DNA of 64,000 nt from Loktanella sp. M215 (GCF_021735925.1 NZ_WMEA01000001.1:3812001-3876000), one strand, 5' to 3'. Shown: positions 30,054 through 38,580, counted from the stretch's first letter. Numbers and translations are program-made. Notes: a model not told the origin generated them from the letters alone.

Positions 30054-30913
30054 GCAGGCTGACCGCAGACGCCCCCGCCAAGGTCAACCTGACGCTGCAC
30101 GTGACCGGCCAGCGCGACGACGGCTACCACATGCTCGATTCGCTGGTTGTCTTCGTCGATCTGGGTGACCGGCTGACGGTGCAGCCCGCCCCCGACCTGC
30201 GCCTGACCGTCGGCGGCCCCTTCGCGCAGGGCGTGCCGACGGATGAGCGTAACCTCGTGCTGCGCGCAGCCCACGCGCTGGCGCGGGTGCGCGGCGTGGA
30301 CCGCGGCGCGCTGCTGCAACTGGAAAAGAACTTGCCTCACGCGGCGGGCGTCGGCGGCGGCTCTGCCGACGCGGCGGCCACGTTAACCGTGCTCGCAAAA
30401 TTCTGGGGCGTGGCCCCCCTGCCCGCCGACCATCCAGAGGTGCTGGCCCTCGGCGCCGATGTCCCGGCCTGCCTGTCAGGCCCCGGCCCGCTGCATATGA
30501 CGGGCATGGGCGACCACATTGCCGCGGCACCCGCATTGCCTGACTGCGCCCTCGTGCTGGTCAATCCGCGGGTCGAAACGCCGACACCGCAGGTCTTCAA
30601 GGCGCTCACATCGCGCCACAACGATCCGATGGCGGCTGTGCCGGACGACATGACCTTCGACGATTTCGCGGTCTGGCTGGCGGATCAGCGCAACGACCTG
30701 CTGGACACCGCGCGCCGCATCGCCCCCGACATTGACCGCGTGCTCGACCGGTTGCGCCGCCTGCCTGCGGTCAAGACAGTGGGCCTGTCGGGATCGGGCG
30801 CGACATGCTGGGCGCTGGTCGGCGACATGGCCACCGCCCGCCTGACCGCCCGCGCGGTTCAGGTGGCTGAAATGGCCTGGTGGGTCGCACCTGCCGCCAT
30901 CCAGCGCGCCTGA
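30050..30913 (+). CDS. ispE: 4-diphosphocytidyl-2-C-methyl-D-erythritol kinase
   Basis: 287 residues. The GHMP-kinase motifs are present: APAKVNLTLHV at the start, the ATP loop PHAAGVGGGSADAAATL, and VGLSGSGATCWAL near the end. IspE phosphorylates CDP-methylerythritol in the MEP isoprenoid pathway. Its ATG overlaps the stop of the TPR gene. The stop faces that of the convergent polyprenyl synthase gene two bases away, linking two isoprenoid genes in opposite directions. Confidence 0.95.
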   Translation: MSRLTADAPAKVNLTLHVTGQRDDGYHMLDSLVVFVDLGDRLTVQPAPDLRLTVGGPFAQGVPTDERNLVLRAAHALARVRGVDRGALLQLEKNLPHAAGVGGGSADAAATLTVLAKFWGVAPLPADHPEVLALGADVPACLSGPGPLHMTGMGDHIAAAPALPDCALVLVNPRVETPTPQVFKALTSRHNDPMAAVPDDMTFDDFAVWLADQRNDLLDTARRIAPDIDRVLDRLRRLPAVKTVGLSGSGATCWALVGDMATARLTARAVQVAEMAWWVAPAAIQRA

Positions 30914-30915
30914 CG

Positions 30916-31914
30916 TCAGACCAGACGGGCCACGACGTAATCCGCCAGATCCGTCAGCATCCCGCGGATCGCGTGATCCGGCAGGGCGGTCAGCGACGTC
31001 TTGGCCCGCTCTGCCCACATCAGCGCATCGGCGCGCGTGCTGTCCAGCGTGCCGTACTGCTCCAGCAGCGCCAGCGCGCGATCCTGATCGCCTGCCTCGA
31101 TCACGCGCTTTTCCAGCGTCCGTGTCCAGAACACCCGGTCCTCGCTGTCGCCCGCGGCAATCGCGCGGATCACCGGCAACGTCAGCTTGCCCTCGCGGAA
31201 ATCGTCGCCAACATTCTTGCCGATGCCGGCCCCGCCCTGCCAGTCCAGCAGGTCATCCACGATCTGGAACGCGATGCCCAGCGCATCGCCGTAGGCATGC
31301 AGCGCCGCGACCTGATCCTCGGGCGCGGCAGCAATCACGCCGCCCACTTCCGTCGCGGCCGAAAACAGCGCCGCAGTCTTGCCGCGCACGACCTTCAGAT
31401 AGGTGTCCTCGGTCGTCTTGATGTTGCGCGCCGCGGTCAGTTGCAGCACCTCGCCTTCGGCAATCGTCGCGGCGGCATTGGCAAGGATATCCAGCACCCG
31501 CAGGCTGCCCGTCTCGACCATCAGCTGAAAGCTGCGGGCGAACAGGTAATCACCCACCAGCACGCTCGAGGTATTGTCCCACAGCAGGTTCGCCGTCGGC
31601 CGCCCACGCCGCTTGTCGCTTTCGTCCACGACGTCGTCGTGCAGCAGCGTCGCGGTATGGATGAACTCCACCGTCGCCGCCAGATGGATATGGTAAGGCC
31701 CGTCGTAGCCGCACAGCCGCGCTGCAGCCAGCGTCAGCATCGGGCGCAACCGCTTGCCGCCCGCATTCACCAGATGCGCCGTCACTTCGGGGATGCGCGG
31801 CGCATGCTCCGACGCCATGCGTGCCGCGATCATGTCGTTCACCGCCGCCATATCCTCGGCCAGCGCCGCGGCCAGACGTTCGTGCGGTTTCGAAGAGGCG
31901 TGATCGAGGCTCAT
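30916..31914 (-). CDS. ispB: Long-chain polyprenyl diphosphate synthase (quinone side chain)
   Basis: 332 residues. The two aspartate-rich motifs are seen: LLHDDVVDESDKRRG and FQIVDDLLDWQG, with the GGKRLRPML segment before the first. The length and motifs fit IspB-type octa/decaprenyl synthases that make the ubiquinone tail. In Rhodobacteraceae the product is usually decaprenyl (UQ-10), which is inferred rather than visible. No strong ribosome site precedes ATG 31914; further in-frame starts upstream exist but look non-native. Confidence 0.92.
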   Translation of the reverse strand: MSLDHASSKPHERLAAALAEDMAAVNDMIAARMASEHAPRIPEVTAHLVNAGGKRLRPMLTLAAARLCGYDGPYHIHLAATVEFIHTATLLHDDVVDESDKRRGRPTANLLWDNTSSVLVGDYLFARSFQLMVETGSLRVLDILANAAATIAEGEVLQLTAARNIKTTEDTYLKVVRGKTAALFSAATEVGGVIAAAPEDQVAALHAYGDALGIAFQIVDDLLDWQGGAGIGKNVGDDFREGKLTLPVIRAIAAGDSEDRVFWTRTLEKRVIEAGDQDRALALLEQYGTLDSTRADALMWAERAKTSLTALPDHAIRGMLTDLADYVVARLV

Positions 31915-31972
31915 GGAGGGGACTTTCGCAGGCTGAATGGACAAGGGCGCAGGTGCCGCATAGGTTTCGCCC

Positions 31973-32188
31973 ATGAAAGAACTGCTGCGCACCAATGACC
32001 CGACCGTCATCGCCCTTGCGACCGCCCTTCTGGACGCCGAGGACATAACCTGTTTCCAGTTTGACGTAAACATGAGCATCCTCGACGGCAGCCTTGGCAT
32101 ATTGCCGCGCCGCGTCATGGTGGCCGACCGCGACCTGTTCATGGCGCGGGCCGTAATGCGCGACGCGCAGATCGACACCTCGCCCTGA
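31973..32188 (+). CDS. DUF2007 family small protein
   Basis: 71 residues: MKELLRTNDPTVIALATALL, LDAEDITCFQFDVNMS, and a VMVADRDLFMARAVM end. This fits the DUF2007 (putative signal-transducing protein) family, a ferredoxin-like alpha/beta fold with unknown ligand. It is cytoplasmic and monocistronic, divergent from the polyprenyl synthase gene; the 58-base gap must hold both promoters. Confidence 0.82.
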   Translation: MKELLRTNDPTVIALATALLDAEDITCFQFDVNMSILDGSLGILPRRVMVADRDLFMARAVMRDAQIDTSP

Positions 32189-32285
32189 GGGCCGCAACAT
32201 CACCCGCGCGACAGATGGGGATCGGCGACGCCTATTACCACGCTCACGCCCCTCAAGTTCCCGGCAATGGCAAAAAATTGCCGTA

Positions 32286-32315
32286 ACGCAATTAACTTCT
32301 TGGCAATAATTGCGT
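32286..32315. promoter_or_regulatory. Perfect inverted repeat upstream of the DUF465 gene
   Basis: ACGCAATTA (32286-32294) and TAATTGCGT (32307-32315) are perfect complements 12 bases apart, 100 bases upstream of ATG 32415. A second, smaller dyad (GGCAAT/ATTGCC, 32263-32282) lies just before. Size and AT content suit a regulator binding site; the protein is unknown. The remainder of the 226-base gap shows nothing else clear. Confidence 0.35.
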
Positions 32316-32414
32316 CGGAAAGTGGTTGGGCGGCAGGATCATGTCAAACTCCGTGACTTTGGCTTTGGTCTGTGCTGCAATGTAACTGTTCAATGACAGC
32401 AAAAGGAGCCGACC

Positions 32415-32582
32415 ATGAGCTTGAGTTCGCACGTTGAGGAACTGAAAAAGAAGCACCAGACCCTGTCCGACTCGGTCGAGACCTTGCAGCGTCACCCGGC
32501 GACGGACGATCAGGAAATCTCGCGCCTGAAGAAACAGAAGCTGATGATCAAGCAGGAAATCACCCGCCTGTCGGCGCACTGA
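32415..32582 (+). CDS. DUF465 (YdcH-like) small coiled-coil protein
   Basis: 55 residues: MSLSSHVEELKKKHQTLSDS, VETLQRHPATDDQEISRLKK, QKLMIKQEITRLSAH. This is the DUF465 pattern: a short helical hairpin with a conserved LKKQKL-x-x-K-E-I core. An excellent ribosome site (AAAAGGAG) lies 6 bases before the ATG. These small proteins are common in alphaproteobacteria and lack a known function. Its last 23 bases overlap the end of the convergent EamA gene. Confidence 0.88.
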   Translation: MSLSSHVEELKKKHQTLSDSVETLQRHPATDDQEISRLKKQKLMIKQEITRLSAH

Positions 32583-33444
32583 CCCGCGTTGCTGCGCTGG
32601 CCCTTGCGGCCAGTGCAGCCCCACCCACGATCAGCAGGGTCGCCCCGGCCAAGGCCCATGTGAACGGCGACTGACCCGCCAGAACCAGCACAATCGTGGA
32701 CAGCACCGGTGCCGCATAGGATGCAGTCCCCAGCAACTGGATGTCGCCGCGCTTGACGCCGATATCCCAGACGAAGAACGCAAGACCCACCGGCCCCAGA
32801 CCCAGCCCCGCAATCGCCAGCCACCCGGTGGCTGTCGGTGCGATCGTGACCTCTGTCACCATGTGGACGCCCCCTGACAGCACGGCAGTTGCCGCGCAAA
32901 AAACCGTCACGCTGACTGTCGGCACGGCACCAAAACGCCGGGACAAAACAGAATAGCCGGACCAGAAGAACGCACAAAGCAGCGCCAGGGCATACCCCAC
33001 AAAGGCGCCCGTCCCCGCGACACCCCGCCCCCCCAGAATGATCAGTGCCGCCCCCGCAAAGCCCAGCGCCGCCCCCGCCACATGGCCGCGCCGCAGCACC
33101 TCGCCCGGCAGCAGTCCCGACAGCAGCACGATCAACAACGGCCAGAGGTAGGCGATCAGCCCGGCCTCTGCCGGTGGCGCCAGCCGCAAGGCCGAGAAAT
33201 ACAGCGCATGATACCCGAACAGGCCCAGCGTCCCGACCGCGTAAACCGACAGCGGCACCGTGCGCAGCAGCCCCAGCGTGCCGGTCATGCCCCCCCAGAT
33301 CAGCCCGACCATGGCACCGACCGCAAAGGTCAGCGCCGCCAGCTGGAACGGCGGAACGGGGGATGTCAGAACCGTCAGCACCGCCAGCAAGGACCACAGC
33401 AGCACGGCGACAAAGCCCGTCAGCGTCGCAGCTTTGCGTGTCAT
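32560..33444 (-). CDS. EamA family (DMT superfamily) transporter
   Basis: 294 residues from ATG 33444, with ten predicted membrane helices in two EamA repeats (TGFVAVLLWSLLAVLTVL, then WPLLIVLLSGLLPGEVLRRG, and the second repeat from VGYALALLCAFFWSGYSVLS). Drug/metabolite transporters of this kind export amino acids or other small metabolites. The longer upstream reading from 33531 crosses a strong terminator and is not the start. The gene ends by overlapping the convergent DUF465 gene by 23 bases. Confidence 0.86.
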   Translation of the reverse strand: MTRKAATLTGFVAVLLWSLLAVLTVLTSPVPPFQLAALTFAVGAMVGLIWGGMTGTLGLLRTVPLSVYAVGTLGLFGYHALYFSALRLAPPAEAGLIAYLWPLLIVLLSGLLPGEVLRRGHVAGAALGFAGAALIILGGRGVAGTGAFVGYALALLCAFFWSGYSVLSRRFGAVPTVSVTVFCAATAVLSGGVHMVTEVTIAPTATGWLAIAGLGLGPVGLAFFVWDIGVKRGDIQLLGTASYAAPVLSTIVLVLAGQSPFTWALAGATLLIVGGAALAARASAATRVSAPTGG

Positions 33445-33461
33445 CCCGTTGCCCCCATGCA

Positions 33462-33488
33462 AAAGGCCGGGGACATGCCCCGGCCTTT
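33462..33488 (-). terminator. Intrinsic terminator after phaB
   Basis: On the minus strand AAAGGCCGGGG, loop CATGT, CCCCGGCCTTTT: an 11-base GC-rich stem with flanking A and T runs, 24 bases after the phaB stop and 18 bases before the EamA start. It should separate the two transcripts. Confidence 0.75.
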
Positions 33489-33511
33489 CGCGCCTAGCAC
33501 GCCAATCGGCG

Positions 33512-34234
33512 TCAGGCCATATATTGCCCACCGTTCGCCGTCAGCGTGGCGCCGGTGATGAACGCCGCGTCGTCGGATGCGAGGAACACGACCGCACGGG
33601 CGATCTCTCCGGGCTCGCCCAGGCGGCCGACGGGGATGTTGCCGACGATCTGGTCCATGATCTTTTCCGGGATCGTCGCCATCATGTCGGTGTTGATATA
33701 GCCCGGGCAGATCACGTTGACGGTGATGCCAGCGCGCGCGCCTTCCTGTGCCAACGCCTTGGTAAAGCCGATGTCGCCCGCCTTGGCGGCCGAGTAGTTC
33801 GCCTGCGCAAACTGCCCCTTCTGCCCGTTGATCGAGGAAATCGTGATGATCCGCCCGAACTTACGCTCGCGCATGCCGGGCCAGACCGGGTGGGTCATGT
33901 TGAACACACCGGTCAGGTTGGTGCCGATGACCTCGTTCCACTGGTCCGGCGTCATTTTGTGGAACGGCGCATCGCGGGTGATGCCGGCGTTGTTGACCAG
34001 CACCTCGATCGGGCCCAACTCCGCCTCGATCCCCGCGATGCCGGCCTTGCAGGCGTCATAGCTGCCGACGTCCCATTTATATGTCTTGATGCCGTGTGCG
34101 TCGGTAAAGGCTTTCGCCTTTTCGTCATTGCCCGCATAGGTCGCGGCGACGGTATAGCCGGCCTCCTTCAGTGCGGTTGCAATGGCCGCGCCGATGCCGC
34201 GCGTGCCGCCGGTGACAAGTGCCACTCGTGCCAT
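33512..34234 (-). CDS. phaB: Acetoacetyl-CoA reductase
   Basis: 240 residues, an SDR enzyme. The NADPH loop VTGGTRGIG, the catalytic Ser in ISSINGQKGQ, Tyr and Lys in YSAAKAG, and GQFAQANY, ICPGYINTDM fit PhaB/PhbB, which reduces acetoacetyl-CoA to R-3-hydroxybutyryl-CoA for polyhydroxybutyrate. GGGAGGA lies 8 bases before the ATG. It follows phaA on the same strand with a 167-base gap containing a hairpin and a short dyad; no polymerase gene (phaC) is in the window. Confidence 0.95.
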   Translation of the reverse strand: MARVALVTGGTRGIGAAIATALKEAGYTVAATYAGNDEKAKAFTDAHGIKTYKWDVGSYDACKAGIAGIEAELGPIEVLVNNAGITRDAPFHKMTPDQWNEVIGTNLTGVFNMTHPVWPGMRERKFGRIITISSINGQKGQFAQANYSAAKAGDIGFTKALAQEGARAGITVNVICPGYINTDMMATIPEKIMDQIVGNIPVGRLGEPGEIARAVVFLASDDAAFITGATLTANGGQYMA

Positions 34235-34272
34235 GATCGTATCCTCCCTAGATCGTAAAATTCAGTGTAACG

Positions 34273-34287
34273 CGCAATAAAATTGCG
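34273..34287. promoter_or_regulatory. Short dyad upstream of phaB
   Basis: CGCAAT-AAA-ATTGCG, a perfect 6-base inverted repeat, lies 39-53 bases upstream of the phaB ATG, where an operator would be expected. The same CGCAAT/ATTGCG core appears in the inverted repeat at 32286. PhaR-type regulators are known to bind dyads near pha genes, but the reported core is of the TGC-to-GCA order, not this order. Confidence 0.35.
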
Positions 34288-34364
34288 TCCACCGGTTTCG
34301 TGGTGATTTTCTATTTCAATTTTGGATTTTCAGATCTGCGGCAGACCAAGGCCGCACGCGGGAT

Positions 34365-34389
34365 GCCCGCACCCTGTCAGGATGCGGGC
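34365..34389 (-). terminator. Hairpin between phaA and phaB
   Basis: GCCCGCA (34365-34371) pairs with TGCGGGC (34383-34389), 13 bases beyond the phaA stop at 34402. There is no T-run on the minus strand, so it may stabilise the phaA end or cause partial termination rather than full stop. Confidence 0.35.
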
Positions 34390-34401
34390 ACATCATTGGG
34401 C

Positions 34402-35577
34402 TCAGGGGCGTTCGACGCACATGGCCACACCCATGCCGCCGCCGATGCACAGGGTCGCGAGGCCCTTTTTCACGCCGCGGCGCTTCATTTCAAAAAGCAG
34501 CGTGTTCAGAACGCGCGCACCCGAGGCACCGATCGGGTGGCCGATGGCGATGGCGCCGCCGTTGACGTTCACGATCTGGGGATCCCAGCCCATTTCCTTG
34601 TTCACAGCACAGGCCTGTGCGGCAAAGGCTTCGTTCGCCTCGACCAGTTCCAGATCGGCGGCTTTCCAGCCGGCCTTTTCCAGTGCCTTGCGCGAGGCAT
34701 AGATCGGGCCGACGCCCATGATCTTGGGGTCCAGACCGGCCGTCGCATAGGACACGATCCGCGCCAGCGGCTCGATCCCGCGCTTTTCCGCCTCGTCGGC
34801 GGTCATCAGGATGCAACCGGCTGCCCCGTCATTCAGGCCGGATGCGTTGGCCGCCGTGACAGAGCCGTCCTTGGTGAAGGCGGGGCGCAGTTTCTGCATC
34901 GCCTCCATCGTGGCACCGTGGCGGATGTATTCGTCCGCGTCCATCACGACCTCGCCCTTGCGGGTCTTGATGGTGAAGGGAATGATCTCGTCCTTGAACT
35001 TGCCGGCCTTCTGCGCGGCCTCGGCCTTGTTCTGCGATGCGACCGCGAACTGGTCCTGCTGATCGCGGCTGATCTGGTATTTTTCAGCCACGTTTTCAGC
35101 GGTCTGCCCCATGTGATAGCCGTTGAAAGCGTCCCAGAGGCCGTCCTTGATCATGGTGTCGATATAGCTCACGTCGCCCATCTTGTGGCCCTGCCGCAGG
35201 TTGGCGGCATGGGGTGACATCGACATGTTCTCCTGCCCGCCGGCAGCGATGATCGTGGCGTCGCCCAACTGGATATGCTGTGCGGCGATCGCCACGGCCC
35301 GCAGCCCCGACCCGCAGACCTGGTTCAGCGACCAGGCGGCGGATTCGATCGGCAGGCCTGCGTTGATATGCGCCTGCCGCGCCGGGTTCTGGCCCTGCGC
35401 CGCGGTCAGCACCTGACCCAGAATGGTCTCGCTCACCTCGGATTTGTCGATCCCGGCGCGTTCCACGATGCCTTCCAGCATGGCGGCACCCAGATCGTGG
35501 GCGGGCGTGGCGGCGAACGAGCCGAGGAAGCTCCCGACAGCAGTGCGCCCGGCGGACGCGATCACGACATTGGTCAT
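34402..35577 (-). CDS. phaA: Acetyl-CoA acetyltransferase (beta-ketothiolase)
   Basis: 391 residues. The thiolase catalytic triad is intact: Cys88 ([11 protein letters not shown]), His347 ([11 protein letters not shown]) and Cys377 ([10 protein letters not shown]). It condenses two acetyl-CoA to acetoacetyl-CoA, the substrate of the adjacent PhaB. AAAGGG precedes the ATG, which sits one base after the stop of a small upstream reading frame (see 35579-35620). Gene order phaA-phaB is standard for polyhydroxybutyrate synthesis. Confidence 0.96.
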   Translation of the reverse strand: MTNVVIASAGRTAVGSFLGSFAATPAHDLGAAMLEGIVERAGIDKSEVSETILGQVLTAAQGQNPARQAHINAGLPIESAAWSLNQVCGSGLRAVAIAAQHIQLGDATIIAAGGQENMSMSPHAANLRQGHKMGDVSYIDTMIKDGLWDAFNGYHMGQTAENVAEKYQISRDQQDQFAVASQNKAEAAQKAGKFKDEIIPFTIKTRKGEVVMDADEYIRHGATMEAMQKLRPAFTKDGSVTAANASGLNDGAAGCILMTADEAEKRGIEPLARIVSYATAGLDPKIMGVGPIYASRKALEKAGWKAADLELVEANEAFAAQACAVNKEMGWDPQIVNVNGGAIAIGHPIGASGARVLNTLLFEMKRRGVKKGLATLCIGGGMGVAMCVERP

Positions 35578-35578
35578 G

Positions 35579-35620
35579 TTAACCCTTTCTAGCGGTTGCA
35601 GGCCGCAGAAGGGTCTTCAT
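35579..35620 (-). CDS. Possible 13-residue leader peptide of phaA
   Basis: A mini-frame, [13 protein letters not shown] then TAA, ends one base before the phaA ATG. It has a strong ribosome site of its own (GGAGGGG, 5 bases before the ATG), unusually good for a chance frame. Ribosomes finishing it could reinitiate at phaA. It is too short to judge coding by composition, and no regulatory codon cluster is seen. It may just be a chance frame using the phaA leader. Confidence 0.35.
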   Translation of the reverse strand: MKTLLRPATARKG

Positions 35621-35685
35621 GTCGTCCCCTCCGCGTCTTGGGCACGAATGTATGCCGCACGCCACGGAAGGGCAACGGGAACCGC

Positions 35686-36495
35686 CTAATCGATCCCGAA
35701 CTTCGGCGCGCCGATGTAATAGCCCTGCAGGCAATCGACACGGATGCTTTGCAACCACCGGGCATCGCGGGCGTTTTCGACGCCTTCCACGATGGCGAAC
35801 ATCTCGAACTGGTGGGCGACAGTGACCAGCGCCTCGATCAGAACCTGATTATCGGGGTCGTCGGCGATCCCCTTCACGAAGGTCTTGTCGACCTTCACCA
35901 TGTCAAAATAGAAATCCTTCAGATGCCGGAACGCCGTCATCCCACCCCCGAACCCGTCCAGCGCAAAGGCCACGCCGCGCGGCTGCATGTCTTCCATGAA
36001 GCGCATGACGACCTCGTGCAGCATCATGGCCGAGGTTTCGCTGATCTCGAAGATCAGCCGCTCGCCCAGCGCCCCACGTTCCGCCAGCCCCGCTTCCAGC
36101 GTCTGGCGCCAGCGCCAGTCCCCCAGCGACCGGGCCGAGACGTTGACCGACAACCGCATCGCCGGAGTCTGCCGCAGCATCCGCAGTGCAAGGTCCAGCG
36201 TCAGCACGTCGATGCGCCGCCCGATTGCCGTGTCCGTCACCTGCGGCATGAAATTGGCGGCGGGAATGACGCGGCCCGCATTGTCCAGCAGGCGGATCAA
36301 CCCTTCGTAAAAGGCGACCTTGGTGGGGTCGGCGGCCACCACGATCGGCTGGAACGCCAGCTGCGCCCGCCCCTGATCCAGCGCCTGCGACACCAGATGC
36401 GGCGTATCCGCATCACGGCTGGCAAAGGCGAACTGCAACGGATCGCTGAAATCTTCATCCCGATCGGGCGACGCGTGAAGGCGGGTCTGCGACAT
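35686..36495 (-). CDS. EAL-domain protein with a changed metal-binding loop
   Basis: 269 residues from ATG 36495 (a GTG at 36525 is possible). The single EAL domain covers almost all of the protein; no sensor domain is visible. The EAL loop reads YEGLIR, the Asn is in SVNVSARS, the Glu in LIFEISET, the Lys in VKVDKTFV, the Glu in IVEGVEN and the Gln in CLQGYY. The usual DDFGTG is DGFGGG, losing the second Asp. It may be a weak phosphodiesterase for cyclic-di-GMP or a receptor. Transcribed towards phaA's 5' side. Confidence 0.85.
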   Translation of the reverse strand: MSQTRLHASPDRDEDFSDPLQFAFASRDADTPHLVSQALDQGRAQLAFQPIVVAADPTKVAFYEGLIRLLDNAGRVIPAANFMPQVTDTAIGRRIDVLTLDLALRMLRQTPAMRLSVNVSARSLGDWRWRQTLEAGLAERGALGERLIFEISETSAMMLHEVVMRFMEDMQPRGVAFALDGFGGGMTAFRHLKDFYFDMVKVDKTFVKGIADDPDNQVLIEALVTVAHQFEMFAIVEGVENARDARWLQSIRVDCLQGYYIGAPKFGID

Positions 36496-36579
36496 GACAT
36501 GGAATCCATTTGCGGGCCTTGCCACAATGCGCCCGCCCGCCTAACACCGGGTTAAGACATCACCGCCAAAGGTAATTTC

Positions 36580-37149
36580 ATGCCCCCGATCCGCTGCGCC
36601 TGGGCGGGCGACGACCCGCTTTACCAAGCCTACCACGACACCGAATGGGGCGTGCCCGAATACGACAGCCGCGCCCTGTGGGAAAAGCTGGTGCTCGACG
36701 GCTTTCAGGCCGGCCTGTCATGGATCACCATCCTGAAAAAGCGCGACAATTTCCGCGCGGCCTTCGCCGGGTTCGACCCCCACATCGTCGCCACCTGGGG
36801 CGAGGATGACATCGCGCGCCTGCTGGGCGACCGCAGCATCATCCGCCACCGCGGCAAGATCGCGGCCACGATCACCAACGCCCGCGCCTGGCAACAGATC
36901 GAGGCCGCACAAGGCTTTGACCGCTTCCTGTGGGACTACGTGGACGGCCGCCCCCTGCAGACCCACCGCGCGACGATGGCCGATGTGCCGGCCTTCACGC
37001 CCCTGTCCACCCGCATCTCGAAAGACCTCAAAAAGGCTGGGTTCAAGTTCTGTGGCCCGACCATCGTCTACGCTTTCATGCAAGCCTGCGGTCTGGTGAA
37101 CGACCACATCCTCCCCTGCCACCGCCACGATCCGTTAACGCATCCCTGA
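36580..37149 (+). CDS. tag: DNA-3-methyladenine glycosylase I
   Basis: 189 residues. The zinc and base-binding pattern is present: CAWAGDDPLYQAYHDTEWG at the start (Cys and His) and NDHILPCHRHD at the end. LDGFQAGLSWITIL and FRAAFAGFDP complete the Tag signature. It removes 3-methyladenine from alkylated DNA by base excision. It starts 84 bases from the divergent EAL gene and converges on moaE. Confidence 0.95.
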   Translation: MPPIRCAWAGDDPLYQAYHDTEWGVPEYDSRALWEKLVLDGFQAGLSWITILKKRDNFRAAFAGFDPHIVATWGEDDIARLLGDRSIIRHRGKIAATITNARAWQQIEAAQGFDRFLWDYVDGRPLQTHRATMADVPAFTPLSTRISKDLKKAGFKFCGPTIVYAFMQACGLVNDHILPCHRHDPLTHP

Positions 37150-37178
37150 CGCACCGCGCGGCTTCCCCGCGGATAAGG

Positions 37179-37622
37179 TCAGTCCCAGCGCCCCAGCGCC
37201 GCCTCGTCCGCGTCCTTGGCCGCGACCCAGTCCGCGCCGTCCGCCGTCACTTCCTTCTTCCAGAAAGGCGCGCGGGATTTCAGGTAATCCATCAGGAAAT
37301 CCGCCGCGGCAAAGGCCGCCGCCCGGTGCGCTGCCGCCGTGGCCACCATCATGATCGGCTGTCCCGGTGCCAACGGCCCGAACCGGTGAATCACCAGCGC
37401 ATCCACCAGATCCCAGCGCGCCCGCGCCTCTTCCACGATCCCCGCAATCGCCTTTTCGGTCATGCCCGGATAATGCTCGATCATCATGTGCCGCAGCCCG
37501 CCGTCCACGTCGCGCACGACGCCGGTAAAGCTGACGACAGCCCCTGCCGCCACAGCCCCGGCGGTAAAGGCGTTCAGCTCCACCCCCGCATCGAAGGCCG
37601 CTTCCTGCACCCGGACTGCCAT
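37179..37622 (-). CDS. moaE: Molybdopterin synthase catalytic subunit
   Basis: 147 residues. MoaE motifs: VVSFTGVVRDVDGG, LRHMMIEHYPGM, and the catalytic lysine region SRAPFWKKE. It inserts two sulfurs, carried by MoaD, into precursor Z to form molybdopterin. Its ATG shares one base with the moaD stop. Moa genes next to pgsA and uvrC are a conserved alphaproteobacterial arrangement. Confidence 0.95.
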   Translation of the reverse strand: MAVRVQEAAFDAGVELNAFTAGAVAAGAVVSFTGVVRDVDGGLRHMMIEHYPGMTEKAIAGIVEEARARWDLVDALVIHRFGPLAPGQPIMMVATAAAHRAAAFAAADFLMDYLKSRAPFWKKEVTADGADWVAAKDADEAALGRWD

Positions 37623-37867
37623 CAGCCGCCCGTCATCGGGGGAAAGAACGCGACCTCGCGCACCCCGTCCAGCGGCGCATCGAAACTTGCCAGCACCTGA
37701 TCCAGCGCGACCCGCAACGCGGTCGTGTCGGCAAAGGCCGCCGCATAACGCTCTTCGCGCGCGACCAGCTCCGCCACCAGGTCATTCACCGTCGCGGCCT
37801 GCGTCTCCACCCGCTCGCGCGGCAAACCGATCCGCTCGCGGACCCAGGCGAAATACAGCACATCCAT
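37622..37867 (-). CDS. moaD: Molybdopterin synthase sulfur carrier subunit
   Basis: 81 residues: MDVLYFAWVRERIGLPRERV at the start and a terminal FFPPMTGG; the di-glycine end is thiocarboxylated and donates sulfur. The beta-grasp size fits MoaD. Its ATG (37867) shares one base with the pgsA stop, and its stop shares one base with the moaE ATG, so all three are tightly coupled. Confidence 0.94.
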   Translation of the reverse strand: MDVLYFAWVRERIGLPRERVETQAATVNDLVAELVAREERYAAAFADTTALRVALDQVLASFDAPLDGVREVAFFPPMTGG

Positions 37868-38529
37868 CACGCGTCCCTCAGATACGGCAGGGCCTTGCGG
37901 AAATAGTCCCAGCCCGTCAGCAGCGTCAACGCGGCCGCCAGCCACAGCACGGTGATCCCCGCATACCAGCTCAGCATCATGCCCCAGTATTTCCAGACCA
38001 GACCCAGTTCATCGGGAATATGCCCCGCCAGCACGTTATCGCGGATCGCACGGTCCATGCCAAAGGTCTGCATGCCCAGATAATGCTCGAAGGCACCGGT
38101 CGCAAACAGCAGGGCAATCCCCACCATCTGCGCCGTGGTCTTCCACTTGGCCAGTTGCGTGACCTTCAGCAGCCCCGCCGTCGCCCCCAGAAACTCCCGC
38201 AGGCCAGACACGAAGACCTCGCGAAAGATGATGAAGGTCGCTGGCAGCAAGATCCAGGGGTTCATGCCGGAAAATCCGGTGATGACCAGCAGCGCGATGA
38301 CCACCATCGCCTTGTCCGCAATCGGATCAAGCATCGCGCCGAACTTGCTTTCCTGCTTCCACGCCCGCGCAAGGTAGCCGTCGACGAAATCCGTCACCGC
38401 CGCACTGACGAAAAGCACCAGCGCGAACCAGTCGGCCCAGGGCCGCGCAAAGAACAGGAACATGACAGCCACGGCCGGTGCCGCCAGCAGCCGCAGGATC
38501 GTCAGGATATTGGGAAAAGTCATGGTCAT
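37867..38529 (-). CDS. pgsA: CDP-diacylglycerol-glycerol-3-phosphate 3-phosphatidyltransferase
   Basis: 220 residues with about five to six membrane helices. The CDP-alcohol phosphatidyltransferase motif is complete: D-G-Y-L-A-R then G-A-M-L-D-P-I-A-D (about residues 50-75, FVDGYLARAW and FGAMLDPIADK). PgsA makes phosphatidylglycerophosphate. Transcribed after uvrC on the same strand, with a palindromic repeat between them; the moaD and moaE starts follow without gaps. Confidence 0.95.
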   Translation of the reverse strand: MTMTFPNILTILRLLAAPAVAVMFLFFARPWADWFALVLFVSAAVTDFVDGYLARAWKQESKFGAMLDPIADKAMVVIALLVITGFSGMNPWILLPATFIIFREVFVSGLREFLGATAGLLKVTQLAKWKTTAQMVGIALLFATGAFEHYLGMQTFGMDRAIRDNVLAGHIPDELGLVWKYWGMMLSWYAGITVLWLAAALTLLTGWDYFRKALPYLRDA

Positions 38530-38580
38530 GAGCGCACCCTAGCTGCGCTCACACAAAGACACCAGATCACGTGCACCCTG

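Noticed and set aside
34273..34287. PhaR operator
   Set aside because: The dyad has GCA before TGC, opposite to the reported CTGC...GCAG sites, so the assignment is not supported.
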